DNA of 64,000 nucleotides from JAFGLZ01 sp964390905 (GTDB lineage: Bacteria > Planctomycetota > Phycisphaerae > UBA1845 > JAFGLZ01): the NCBI GenBank assembly GCA_964390905.1, contig CAYMLO010000009.1, positions 1 to 64,000 of the forward strand, written 5' to 3'. The first letter of the stretch is position 1; every line of letters starts with the position of its first letter. The notes under the pieces were generated by a model. That model saw nothing but the letters and a program-made list of their open reading frames with translations, did no database searches and had not been told where the DNA came from. The position numbers and the translations under genes were made by a program. Shown piece by piece: positions 26,969 to 35,637 of the stretch.

Positions 26969-28246
26969 ATGACAGACGAATCCGCATCTCCGTCGACGGC
27001 CGCAGACGCCGACCGCCCGCGGGCGTGGTGGCGATCGGTCGGTCCGGCCCTGATCACGGCGTCCGTCGTCCTCGGTCCGGGCAGCATCTGCACGAGCTCC
27101 CAGGTCGGCGCCTCCTTCGGTTACCTCATGATCCCCGTCCTGGTGTTGGCGATAGCGATGATGATGGTCTACACGACGCTGGGCGCCCGGCTCGGGGTGA
27201 CCGCCCGCCAGACGCCGTGCGACCTGGTGGCGGCCCGGGCGGGTCGATGGCTGGCCGTCGTCATCGGGGCCTCGCTCTTCTTTGTCGCCACGACGTTCCA
27301 GTTCGGCAACAACCTCGGTGTCCATTCGGCCATCGTGTCCCTGGCCGGCGATCAGCACTGGGCGGTCAAGTACAACGTCGTCTGGTTCAACGCCGCCTCG
27401 ATCCTGTTCATCTTCGCCTTCAAGGATCTGTACCGCGTCGTCGAGCGGTTCCTGATGGTGCTGGTCGGGCTGATGATCGTCTCGTTCGCCGCCAATCTGA
27501 TCTGGGCCTGGTTGGCGGACATCGCCCCGGCGGCGTCGCCAGCGTCCGCACCCGCGAGCGAGGGATGGAAGGTGTACCTGCCCGTCATCGGGATGATCGG
27601 AACGACGTTCTCGTTGGGCGGCGCGTTCTATCAGGCCTATCTCGTCCAGCAGAAGGGATGGACCCGCAAGGACCTGCGACAGGGCATGATCGACGCCCGC
27701 GTCGGTATCCTGGTCCTGGGGTTGATCACGCTGATGATCATGGCCACGTCGGCGGCGGTGCTCCGCGGCGCCACGTTGCGAAGCGCCGGCGACATCGCCC
27801 AGCAGCTCACGCCGCTGTTCGGGCCGGCCGGCAAGGCCATCTTCTGCTTCGGGCTGTTCGCCGCCGCCTTCTCGTCCTTCATCGTCAACGCCATGATCGG
27901 CGGGTCGCTGATGGCCGACGGCCTCGGGCTGGGCGGGTACATGAAGGACCGCTGGCCCAAGATCTTCACGACCTTGTCGCTGCTGATCGGCATGGGCGTC
28001 GCGTTGTACATGCTCGAAGGGGGCCAGAAGCCCGTCCGCGCGATCATCACAGCGCAGGCCATCACCGTCATCGCCAACCCGTTGATGGCCGGTGCGATTC
28101 TGTGGCTGACCAATCGTCGTGACGTCATGGGCGATACCCGAAACGGGTGGGCGCTCAACGTGCTCGGCGCCGTGGGGTTCCTGTTGGTCCTGCTGATCGC
28201 GATCCAGGTCGTCGTCGTCAAGGTCCTGCCGGCGCTGACGTCGTAG
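26969..28246 (+). CDS. Nramp-related membrane transporter with altered metal site
   Basis: A 425-residue protein with about 11 membrane helices in the Nramp (APC-superfamily) pattern. The TM1 metal-binding DPGN of Nramp proteins is GPGS here (36-39), and the TM6 motif that normally holds MPH reads GTTFSLGGAFYQAYLVQ, with Ser in place of the metal-binding Met. So it belongs to the family by fold but lacks the Asp, Asn and Met ligands for Mn/Fe. It may move another cation or an organic solute. Cloverleaf element A starts 5 bases after its stop. Confidence 0.82.
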   Translation: MTDESASPSTAADADRPRAWWRSVGPALITASVVLGPGSICTSSQVGASFGYLMIPVLVLAIAMMMVYTTLGARLGVTARQTPCDLVAARAGRWLAVVIGASLFFVATTFQFGNNLGVHSAIVSLAGDQHWAVKYNVVWFNAASILFIFAFKDLYRVVERFLMVLVGLMIVSFAANLIWAWLADIAPAASPASAPASEGWKVYLPVIGMIGTTFSLGGAFYQAYLVQQKGWTRKDLRQGMIDARVGILVLGLITLMIMATSAAVLRGATLRSAGDIAQQLTPLFGPAGKAIFCFGLFAAAFSSFIVNAMIGGSLMADGLGLGGYMKDRWPKIFTTLSLLIGMGVALYMLEGGQKPVRAIITAQAITVIANPLMAGAILWLTNRRDVMGDTRNGWALNVLGAVGFLLVLLIAIQVVVVKVLPALTS

Positions 28247-28250
28247 GGCC

Positions 28251-28404
28251 GGGTGCCCCATTCTTCGCTCTCCCTCGCGGGACGCGAGGGGGAGCGAAGG
28301 GTGGGGGACGGAATCACGCTGCGAAGGACGCTCTGCAGTTCGTTCCGTCCCCCACCCTTTTCAATGGCCGCGTCCCGCGGCCGCTCGAAAAGGATGGGGC
28401 ACCC
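28251..28404. repeat. Cloverleaf palindromic element, copy A
   Basis: Terminal inverted repeats GGGTGCCCCAT (28251-28261) and ATGGGGCACCC (28394-28404) enclose three hairpins: 28264-28279 with 28283-28298 (16 bp, one G-U), 28299-28313 with 28343-28357 (15 bp, perfect, 29-base loop), and 28358-28392 (imperfect). Homology with copy B continues another 20 or so bases on the right (GCCCAGAT and GTCAC). It begins 5 bases after the Nramp-like stop codon. No transposase is encoded. Base changes between copies preserve pairing. Confidence 0.85.
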
Positions 28405-28537
28405 CCCTCGGCCCAGATCGTCACGTACCCTTGGTGGCCATGCCCGGCCTGGACGAGGGGGATGGGGGGTGCTAGCCTGTGACATTCGTTCGGAACGATG
28501 GACGCAGGCGAGCCGGAACAGTAGGGGAGCGATCACC
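28405..28537. other. Leader of the tandem deacetylase genes
   Basis: A short gap holding the right-hand flank of the cloverleaf and a 13-base palindrome, TCGTTCGGAACGA, at 28486-28498, about 40 bases before the next ATG. No convincing -35/-10 pair was found. Confidence 0.4.
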
Positions 28538-29551
28538 ATGAAGGGAATGCTTCTTGCGGGATTCGTATTCGTGGCCTTGGGGGCCTCGTTTGCGCGGGCG
28601 GCCGAGGCGGAAAAGGTTGAGATACCCACGGTGCTGTCGTCGGTCGAGTTGGGCTGGCCCCCCGATGCCAAGCTGCTGATGATCCACGGCGACGACATCG
28701 GCATGTGTCAGGCCGCCAACGCCGCGGCCAAACAGGCGCTCGCCGACGGCAGGATCAACTCGTGCAGCATCATGATGCCGTGTCCGTGGGCCTATGACTT
28801 CTGCATGTGGGCCAAGGACCATCCCGAGTACGACATCGGGTTGCACATCACGCTGACCAGCGAGTGGAAGACGTACAAATGGCGGCCTGTGCTGCCGTCC
28901 AAGGAGGTCCGGGGGCTGTGCGACAAGCACGGGTTCCTGTTGGACGAGGTGCTGCCGGTGGCGCTTCGTGCCAAGGCCGACGAGGTCGAGCGCGAGATCC
29001 GCGCCCAGGTCAAACGGGCGCTGGCCTGGGGCGTCAAGCCGACCCATTTGGACACGCACATGGGCACGGTGTTCGCCCGGCCCGATTTCGTCAAGGCCTT
29101 CATGAAGGTCGCCCAGGAGTTCGGCATCACGCCGTTCCTGATCCAGCCAAGCCCGTTCTTCATCGCCGAGGCCAAGAAGCGCGGGTTGCCCGTCACGCCC
29201 CAGATGGTCAAGCTGCTGCGGGATTTCCCGTCGGCGAAGCTGGACAACTTCACCTATCCGCAATCCAAGGGCAGTCAGACCTACGAGGAGCGCAAGGCTG
29301 ACCTGCTCAAGCAGCTCGGCGAGCTCAAACCCGGCATCACGTGCATGATCATCCATCCCTCCGTGCTGGGGCCAGAGCTCGAGGCCATCACGGGCAGCGC
29401 CAAGACGCGGGACTGGGAATTCAGGATCTTCGCCGACCCCGAGGTCCGGCAGTTCATCAAGGACCAGAAGATCCAGCTGGTGACGTGGCGAGACCTGGCC
29501 CAGCGGAGGCCCGTGACCAAGCCGGCGACGACCCAAACCTCGGCGAGGTAG
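28538..29551 (+). CDS. Secreted ChbG/YdjC-type carbohydrate deacetylase, first of tandem pair
   Basis: A 337-residue exported protein: signal peptide (MLLAGFVFVALGASFARA), then a YdjC/ChbG-like deacetylase fold. The metal-site motifs are MIHGDDIGMCQAAN (Asp pair), GLHITLTSEWK (His) and KPTHLDTHMGT (His-x-x-x-His). ChbG deacetylates chito-oligosaccharides in the cytoplasm; an exported form would act on glycans outside. AGGGGAG is 8 bases before the ATG at 28538. It is followed 19 bases later by a close paralogue. Confidence 0.85.
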   Translation: MKGMLLAGFVFVALGASFARAAEAEKVEIPTVLSSVELGWPPDAKLLMIHGDDIGMCQAANAAAKQALADGRINSCSIMMPCPWAYDFCMWAKDHPEYDIGLHITLTSEWKTYKWRPVLPSKEVRGLCDKHGFLLDEVLPVALRAKADEVEREIRAQVKRALAWGVKPTHLDTHMGTVFARPDFVKAFMKVAQEFGITPFLIQPSPFFIAEAKKRGLPVTPQMVKLLRDFPSAKLDNFTYPQSKGSQTYEERKADLLKQLGELKPGITCMIIHPSVLGPELEAITGSAKTRDWEFRIFADPEVRQFIKDQKIQLVTWRDLAQRRPVTKPATTQTSAR

Positions 29552-29570
29552 CTCATTTGGGAATTCAGTC

Positions 29571-30584
29571 ATGAAGCGAGCGTTCCTGATCGCGCCGGTT
29601 GGGCTTGCCTTGGGGATCGCGCTGGCTCGGGCGGAGCCCGCGACGAAGGACGGCCCGCCACCGGTCCGCTCGTCGGTCAAGTTGGGCTGGCCCGCCGACG
29701 CCAAGCTGCTGATCATCCACGCCGACGACGCCGGCATGTGCCAAGCCGCCAACAAGGCGATCCAGCAGGCCTTCGCCGACGGCACGATCAACTCGTGCAG
29801 CATCATGATGCCCTGTCCGTGGGCGTACGACTTCTGTATGTGGGCCAAGGCGCACTCCGAGTACGACGTCGGCTTGCACATCACGCTGAACAGCGAGTGG
29901 AAGACCTACAAGTGGCGATCCGTGTCGGCCCCGAAGGACGTCCCGAGCCTGTGCGACCGGAACGGGTTCCTTCTGCCGGACCCGCTGCGAACCGCGCTTC
30001 GCGCCAAGCCAGACGAGGTCGAGCGCGAGATCCGCGCCCAGGTCCAGCGGGCCATCGCTTGGGGCATCAAGCCCACGCACCTCGACCCGCACCTGGGCGC
30101 CGCCCTGGCCAAGCCGGCGTTTGCCGAGGCGTTCGTGAAGGTCGGCCGCGAGTTTGGCGTCACGCCCCTGCTCATCGAGCCCGGTCCCGATTTCCGCGCG
30201 ATCGCCCGGCGGTTCGGTGCGCCGATCACGCCCAAGATGATCGAGATGATCCGGCAGTCCGCGTCCGCCAAGCTTGACTACTACGCCTATCCTCACCTCC
30301 TGGGTCAGAGAACGTATGATGCCCGCAAGGCGGCCTACGTGAGAGAGCTTCGCCGACTCAAGCCCGGCGTCAGCGAGATCATTGTCCATCCCATGATGGA
30401 CACGTCGGAGTCTCGGGCGACCAGCCGCTTTTGGCAGGTGCGGGCGTGGGAATGGAAGGTCTTCGCCGATCCCGAGGTCCGGCAGCTGATCAAAGATCTG
30501 AAGATCGAGCGGGTGACCTGGAAGGACCTGAACGATCGCTGCCCCATGCCCAAGCCCGCGACGACGGCCACCAGCGGCAAGTAG
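29571..30584 (+). CDS. Secreted ChbG/YdjC-type carbohydrate deacetylase, second of tandem pair
   Basis: Also 337 residues and roughly two-thirds identical to its neighbour by eye. It keeps the signal peptide (LIAPVGLALGIALARA) and the metal motifs IIHADDAGMCQAAN, GLHITLNSEWK and KPTHLDPHLGA. The differences (HGDDI to HADDA, MGTVF to LGAAL) lie near the active site, so substrate preference may have shifted after the duplication. It is in one transcript with the preceding deacetylase and the following GH42-like gene (19-base gaps each). Confidence 0.85.
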   Translation: MKRAFLIAPVGLALGIALARAEPATKDGPPPVRSSVKLGWPADAKLLIIHADDAGMCQAANKAIQQAFADGTINSCSIMMPCPWAYDFCMWAKAHSEYDVGLHITLNSEWKTYKWRSVSAPKDVPSLCDRNGFLLPDPLRTALRAKPDEVEREIRAQVQRAIAWGIKPTHLDPHLGAALAKPAFAEAFVKVGREFGVTPLLIEPGPDFRAIARRFGAPITPKMIEMIRQSASAKLDYYAYPHLLGQRTYDARKAAYVRELRRLKPGVSEIIVHPMMDTSESRATSRFWQVRAWEWKVFADPEVRQLIKDLKIERVTWKDLNDRCPMPKPATTATSGK

Positions 30585-30603
30585 CCACAGGAGCGATTAG
30601 CCC

Positions 30604-33264
30604 ATGTCGGCAAGAAGGCACGCGCCAAAGGCCGTCCTGGCGGTTGGCCTGGTCGGCATGGCCCTCAGGGCTGCCGAGGTGAAGGGTCTGACCGCCGAGG
30701 TACGGCGGGTGGACGGCTCAGCCCTGCTGTTCGTCGACGGCAAGCCCACACCGCCGCTGATGTTCTTCGGCTGGGCGCACGGACGACGGCCGACGGTCGT
30801 CACGCTGAGCAAGCAGTGGCGTCAGGTCCATGTCTCGTTCATCGCCCCAGAGGACAACGAAGGACACTGCGGCGTCCACGTTCGTGTCTCGACCGGGCCT
30901 GGCACGGCTTGGGTCGACGACGCGCGGTTCTATGAGGGGCCCCCCACGCCGCAGGCCAAGAACGATCAATTGCGATGCGGCGATTGGGAGTGCGATCGGC
31001 AAGCGGCGGAGAAGGCCTGGGTGCTCTTCGTCAAGCGCGAGGCCGGCGCCAAGGCCGACTGGGCTTTCGACACGACCACCTACCATTCCGGCAAGCAGAG
31101 CTGTAAGGTCACGATCGAACACGCGGGCCAGGCGCCCTGGCACGTGCATCTGTACCAGACAGGCTTGAGCGTCAAGAAGGGCAAGCGCTACACGTTCTCG
31201 GTCTGGCTCAAGGGGGATCGCGACCGCCAGGCCGAGATCCAGGCCCTGCATCATGGTCCGCCGTGGACGATCTACTCGGGCAAGGAGGATACGCCCACGT
31301 TCGAGGAATTCCGTCTGGCGGCCGCCGCGGGCGTGCACATGCATTCGTTCGGCATCGGCATGCCCTGGCCGAAGCCGGGTGAGCCGGCGGACTTCGCCCG
31401 TGTCGACGAGGCCATCGAGCAGGTGCTTCGGGCCGATCCAGAGGGAATGCTCTTACCGCGGTTCGGCGTGGACCCGCCCGCTTGGTGGTATGACGCCCAT
31501 CCGGACGAGGCCCTCAAGTTCGACGACGGCAGCCGCCGGCCGGTCTGTGTGGCTTCGCAGATCTGGCGAACCGAGATGGTCGAGCACGTCCGCAGGCTCG
31601 TCGCCCACTGCGAGCAGAAGTACGGCGACCACATGCTCGGCTATCACCCCTGCGCGCAACACACGGGCGAGTGGTTCTACCCCAAGACGTGGCACGCCCG
31701 CCACAGCGGCTTCTCGCCGGCCATGCAACGCGGTTTCGCCGTGTGGCTGAAGCGGAAGTACCGGACCGTCGCGGCACTGCGCAAGGCCTGGGCCCGACCG
31801 GACGCCGCCTTCAACACCGTGACGGTCCCGGCGGTCGAACAGCGGGCGCGGACCTCACGCGGCCTGTTTCGCGACCCCGCGACCGAACGGTGGATCATCG
31901 ACTTTCACACGTATCAGCAAGTTGCGATGGTCGAGCCGCTCGAGCTGATCGCGCCCGTCATCAAGCGACAGACCAACCGCCGCAAGCTCGTCGTGCTGTT
32001 CTACGGGTACACCTTCGAGATCAGCGGCCTGCCCCTCGGTTCGCAGACGAGTGGGCATCTGGCGCTGGGTCGGCTGCTCGAATGTCCCGACGTCGACATC
32101 GTCTGTTCGCCGATCTCCTACGGCGATCGCGGTCTGGGCGGCATCGGGGCGTTCATGGCCCCCGTCGACTCGGTCCGCTTGCATGGCAAGCTCTGGCTGA
32201 ACGAGGACGACACGCGGACCCATCTGACGCCGAAGAGCGCGGGCTACGGTCGCGTCGACGTGCCGCAGCATACGGTCTGGGTTCATCAGCGGAACTTCGG
32301 ACAGATCTTCCCGCGGCGGATGGCCTGCTGGTACATGGACCTTGGCGGGACGGGCTGGCTCGCCGGCAAGGACATCTGGGATCAGATCGTCCTGCTGCGG
32401 CGGATCTACGACGAGCACCTGACCGTACCCGCCCTCTGGTCACCCGAGGTGGCCGTCATCATCGACGAGACCAGCCCGTGCTACCTGGCCTGCAACGCGA
32501 CGATCATGAACCCGCTGGCCAGCGGTTTGCGCCGACAGCTCTACCGCATGGGCGCGCCGTTCAGCTTGTATCTGTTGAGCGATCTGGTGGCCGGACGCGT
32601 GCCGCCCGCGCGCGCCTATCTGTTCGTCGGGTGCTTTCACCTGACGTCGCAGGCCCGACAGGCCATCGCCAAGCAGGTGCGCGGCCGAACAGCCGTCTGG
32701 TTCTACGGCAGCGGCTATCTGAGCGACCGGGCCGCCGTCAATCAGATGGGCGCGCTGGTCGGCATGGACCTGTGCGAAGCGAAGGACATCCCCCACGGTA
32801 CGGTCACCATCGAGGACAAGGGGCGCCCACTGACCGCCGGACTTGGCGGGACGACGTTCGGCACCCAGAAGCGCCTTGACCCGATCTGGGCGGTCAGGCA
32901 GAAACCGGGCGTCGACGTCATCGGTCGGTTCGAGGGTGGCCAGATCGCCGCCGCGTCAGCGGGCACCGGTTCCGGACGGTCGATCTACATCGGCACGGTC
33001 GCTGCGCCAGCCCGTTTGTTGCGTAACATCCTGAAGGCAGCCGGCGTCCACGTCTACATCGACTCGGACGACGTTCTGCTGACCGACGGCGAGTTCCTGT
33101 GCATCACGGCCTCCCAGGCGGGCCGGAAGGTGATCCGCCTGCCGTCGCCCCGACGGGTCATCCGTCTCCCCGGTCAGCGAGAGGCAGCCGGCGCGACCGA
33201 TCACCTCGAGCTCGACCTCACCCGGGGCGAAGCGCGCCTGTACTGGCTGGCGAAGCCCAGATAG
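30604..33264 (+). CDS. Secreted GH42-like glycosidase with N-terminal carbohydrate-binding region
   Basis: An 886-residue protein. Residues 1-23 look like a short signal peptide; residues about 60-215 are beta-rich carbohydrate-binding-like segments (VKKGKRYTFSVWLKGDRDRQ); residues about 230-590 form a TIM barrel of GH42 type; the rest fits the trimerisation and beta domains of that family. Plausible catalytic acids are E356 (QHTGEWFYP) and E534 (LWLNEDDTRTH). Third gene of the deacetylase operon, so a joint attack on an acetylated or galactose-bearing glycan is inferred. AGGAG lies 14 bases before the ATG. Confidence 0.75.
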   Translation: MSARRHAPKAVLAVGLVGMALRAAEVKGLTAEVRRVDGSALLFVDGKPTPPLMFFGWAHGRRPTVVTLSKQWRQVHVSFIAPEDNEGHCGVHVRVSTGPGTAWVDDARFYEGPPTPQAKNDQLRCGDWECDRQAAEKAWVLFVKREAGAKADWAFDTTTYHSGKQSCKVTIEHAGQAPWHVHLYQTGLSVKKGKRYTFSVWLKGDRDRQAEIQALHHGPPWTIYSGKEDTPTFEEFRLAAAAGVHMHSFGIGMPWPKPGEPADFARVDEAIEQVLRADPEGMLLPRFGVDPPAWWYDAHPDEALKFDDGSRRPVCVASQIWRTEMVEHVRRLVAHCEQKYGDHMLGYHPCAQHTGEWFYPKTWHARHSGFSPAMQRGFAVWLKRKYRTVAALRKAWARPDAAFNTVTVPAVEQRARTSRGLFRDPATERWIIDFHTYQQVAMVEPLELIAPVIKRQTNRRKLVVLFYGYTFEISGLPLGSQTSGHLALGRLLECPDVDIVCSPISYGDRGLGGIGAFMAPVDSVRLHGKLWLNEDDTRTHLTPKSAGYGRVDVPQHTVWVHQRNFGQIFPRRMACWYMDLGGTGWLAGKDIWDQIVLLRRIYDEHLTVPALWSPEVAVIIDETSPCYLACNATIMNPLASGLRRQLYRMGAPFSLYLLSDLVAGRVPPARAYLFVGCFHLTSQARQAIAKQVRGRTAVWFYGSGYLSDRAAVNQMGALVGMDLCEAKDIPHGTVTIEDKGRPLTAGLGGTTFGTQKRLDPIWAVRQKPGVDVIGRFEGGQIAAASAGTGSGRSIYIGTVAAPARLLRNILKAAGVHVYIDSDDVLLTDGEFLCITASQAGRKVIRLPSPRRVIRLPGQREAAGATDHLELDLTRGEARLYWLAKPR

Positions 33265-33296
33265 GCATCGATCCGGCAGCGACTGCGCAACGATGC
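33265..33296 (+). terminator. Stem-loop directly after the GH42-like gene
   Basis: GCATCG (33265-33270) pairs with CGATGC (33291-33296), with GCAG/CTGC forming an inner stem. It begins right after the stop codon, between convergent genes. There is no U-tract, so termination is only inferred. Confidence 0.3.
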
Positions 33297-33319
33297 GGAT
33301 TCCCTCTGTGCCACTCCGT

Positions 33320-34318
33320 CTACCACGCCTGTAAGTCCCCGACGATCTCCTCGACCAGGTCCTTGACGGTAACGATGCCGAGGAAGCGTCCGGTCGGATC
33401 GGTCACGATCGCCATGGCCACGCCGCGTCGTTGCATCTCGGTGAGGGCGGAGGTCACCGTCTGGTCGGGCTCGAGATCGAGGGGCGGGGACATGAAGTCG
33501 GTGACCGGGCGGGGCAGCCCGCCCGAGGACGATGCGTCGGCCAGGACGTCGAAGACGTGCACTATGCCCACCACCTTGTCGGGTCCGGACAGTACGGGCA
33601 TGCGGGAGTAGTCGTGCGAGCGGACCTGCTCGAGAAACCGGTCGGGGGCAGCGTCGACACGCACGGTGCGGACGCTATCGCGGGGGATCATCGCGGACCG
33701 CACGCGGACGGTCGAGATACTCATGACCCGATCGACGATAACCGATTGCTCCTCGGTCAGAATACCCGCGCCCAGCCCCTCCCGGAGCATGGTTGCGACC
33801 TGCTGCCGCGGTCCCAGCGACGTCAGCGCGCCGTCCCGACCGAAGCGGACGCACCTGGCCGCCAGTCGGGCCAGACCCTTGAGCAGTGCAACCGCGCCTG
33901 TTGCACGGAACAGCAGGTCGCTGATCCTCAGCGGACGGATCAGGCGGCTCATCAACGTGTTGGCCTCTCGGCGGAACAGCTCCTTGGGGGTTACCTCGGC
34001 GAAGACGAAGATGATGGGCGTCAGCACGAGCGTCGTGAGCAGTTCGGCCTTGCTGTCCGGGACCGCCATCGCGATGAAGATGGAAACCACGCAGGCCGTG
34101 GCCAGGTAGTTGGACAGGTTGGTGCCGACCAACGTCGTGATGATGCTGCCCTCACGGTCGCGAAGCATCCGACTGAGGATCGCCGCCGACCGTCGTCCCG
34201 TCCGTTGGGCCAGCCGGAGGCGGACGGTGTTGACGCTGTAGAGTCCCGTCTCGCATCCGGAATAGAACGCGCTGAAACCGATGCACACGACCGCTGCCAC
34301 CAGCCAGAGCCACACCAT
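33320..34318 (-). CDS. CNNM/CorB-type CBS-domain membrane protein (second of pair)
   Basis: A 332-residue membrane protein: a DUF21/CNNM transmembrane domain (about 1-170, with FSAFYSGCETGLYSVN and FAEVTPKELFRREANT) and two CBS motifs (about 205-325: MIPRDSVRTVRVDA, MPVLSGPDKVVGIVHVFDVL, GVAMAIVTDPTGRFLGIVTVKDLVEEIVGD). CNNM proteins are linked to Mg2+ export. It lacks the C-terminal CorC-HlyC domain of its neighbour. Its ATG follows the upstream stop with one base between (TGAGATG), so the two are translationally coupled. Confidence 0.88.
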   Translation of the reverse strand: MVWLWLVAAVVCIGFSAFYSGCETGLYSVNTVRLRLAQRTGRRSAAILSRMLRDREGSIITTLVGTNLSNYLATACVVSIFIAMAVPDSKAELLTTLVLTPIIFVFAEVTPKELFRREANTLMSRLIRPLRISDLLFRATGAVALLKGLARLAARCVRFGRDGALTSLGPRQQVATMLREGLGAGILTEEQSVIVDRVMSISTVRVRSAMIPRDSVRTVRVDAAPDRFLEQVRSHDYSRMPVLSGPDKVVGIVHVFDVLADASSSGGLPRPVTDFMSPPLDLEPDQTVTSALTEMQRRGVAMAIVTDPTGRFLGIVTVKDLVEEIVGDLQAW

Positions 34319-34319
34319 C

Positions 34320-35597
34320 TCAACGTCCCTCCCCGTCAGCCGGGCCGTTCTCGAGTCGCAGCCGTACCCGGTCGATCCGCCGTCCGAGCACCGCCTCGAC
34401 CGTCATGACGAGGTTGGCCACACGGACCTGATCGCCCACGCCGGGGATCCGCCCGAACCGCGCCACGAACAGCCCCGCGATCGTGTCGACGCGATCGTCC
34501 AGGACCTCCGGACCCAGCGCCTGTGCCAACGCTCGAACGCTCAGCCGACCGGCGACGCTGAATCCGTCGTCGACCGGCTCGACCTCGGGGCGTGGCGGCG
34601 GGAGGTCCTCGTCACGGATCTCCCCGACGATGTGCTCGAGGACGTCCTCCAGCGTCACGAGCCCGGCCACGCCGCCGTACTCGTCGACGACGATGGCCAC
34701 CTGCGTCCGCGTGTTTCGGAAATGCGTCAGCAGCTGTGCCAGCCGCATCTGCTCGGGCACGAACTGGACCGGTCGGACGCGCTCACGAAACGGTCGATCC
34801 GAACCGGGCAGCACGTCCCGCGCGTAGACCAGACCGATGATGCGGTCGATGTCGCCTTCGTACACGGGGATCTTCATCAGCCGCGACTCGCGGAACAACG
34901 CGAGCAGGTCCGCCGGCGTGCCCGAGATGTCGAAGGCCACGACGTCGACGCGCGGGACCATGACCTCGTGGACGCGGGCCTCGGCGAGGTCGACCACCTG
35001 TTGCAGCCAGGTGCTCTCACCGGGCCCGATCACGCCGTCCTGCCGGCTCATGTCCAAAAGCGTCTTGAGTTCGTCGGCGGTCACGTGGGCCGGGCCCGTC
35101 GGCCGTCGGCCGATCAGCCGCATCAAGGGCTCGACGCACGTCGCTTCCAGTGCAATCCGAACGGGCGACAATACGACCTGAAGACCGTGAATCGCCGGCG
35201 CAACCAGGGGGGCGATCGTCCCGGCGCCCGCCGAGGCGATAACCTTGGGCACGACCTCGCCGAAGACGACCACGATCAGCAGACTGACCAGCCCGCCGAC
35301 GGACATGGCCGCCGGACCGTAATCTGCCGCCAGGTCCCGGACCAGGACGAAGCTGGTGGCGAACAGCAGCACGTTGACCGTGTTGTTGCCAATCAGGAGG
35401 GTGGCCAGCAATCGGCGGGGGTTGGCCATCAGCCCGGACGCCAACCGGGCCATGCGACGCTGGCCCTGTCGCATCGTATGCAATTGATGGCGCGTCAGGC
35501 TGAACAGCGCCGTCTCGCTGCCGCTGATGAGGCCCGAGCAGCCCAGTAGGATCAGCAGCATCAACCATTGCCAGGCGTGTTCGGTCAAGGCGTCCAT
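34320..35597 (-). CDS. CNNM/CorB-type CBS-domain membrane protein with CorC-HlyC domain (first of pair)
   Basis: A 425-residue protein: CNNM transmembrane domain (about 10-180, GLISGSETALFSLTRHQL and FGEVVPKVIAS), a CBS pair (about 205-330, MVPRVDVVAFDI, VYARDVLPG, VAIVVDEYGGVAGLVTLEDVLEHIVGEI) and a CorC-HlyC domain (about 345-420, FSVAGRLSVRALAQALG). The likely role is divalent-cation (Mg2+) efflux or its control. The ATG at 35597 is preferred over an upstream GTG because the earlier 45 codons are arginine/serine-rich and overlap the next gene. Confidence 0.88.
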   Translation of the reverse strand: MDALTEHAWQWLMLLILLGCSGLISGSETALFSLTRHQLHTMRQGQRRMARLASGLMANPRRLLATLLIGNNTVNVLLFATSFVLVRDLAADYGPAAMSVGGLVSLLIVVVFGEVVPKVIASAGAGTIAPLVAPAIHGLQVVLSPVRIALEATCVEPLMRLIGRRPTGPAHVTADELKTLLDMSRQDGVIGPGESTWLQQVVDLAEARVHEVMVPRVDVVAFDISGTPADLLALFRESRLMKIPVYEGDIDRIIGLVYARDVLPGSDRPFRERVRPVQFVPEQMRLAQLLTHFRNTRTQVAIVVDEYGGVAGLVTLEDVLEHIVGEIRDEDLPPPRPEVEPVDDGFSVAGRLSVRALAQALGPEVLDDRVDTIAGLFVARFGRIPGVGDQVRVANLVMTVEAVLGRRIDRVRLRLENGPADGEGR

Positions 35598-35637
35598 GGA
35601 CCGTGCCCGCTCAAGGGGTGTTGCCTCACAGGCCGCG

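Noticed and set aside
28251..28404. The cloverleaf elements as CRISPR or tRNA-like genes.
   Set aside because: They lack repeated spacers and tRNA identity bases; the folded shape comes from three independent hairpins closed by inverted repeats.
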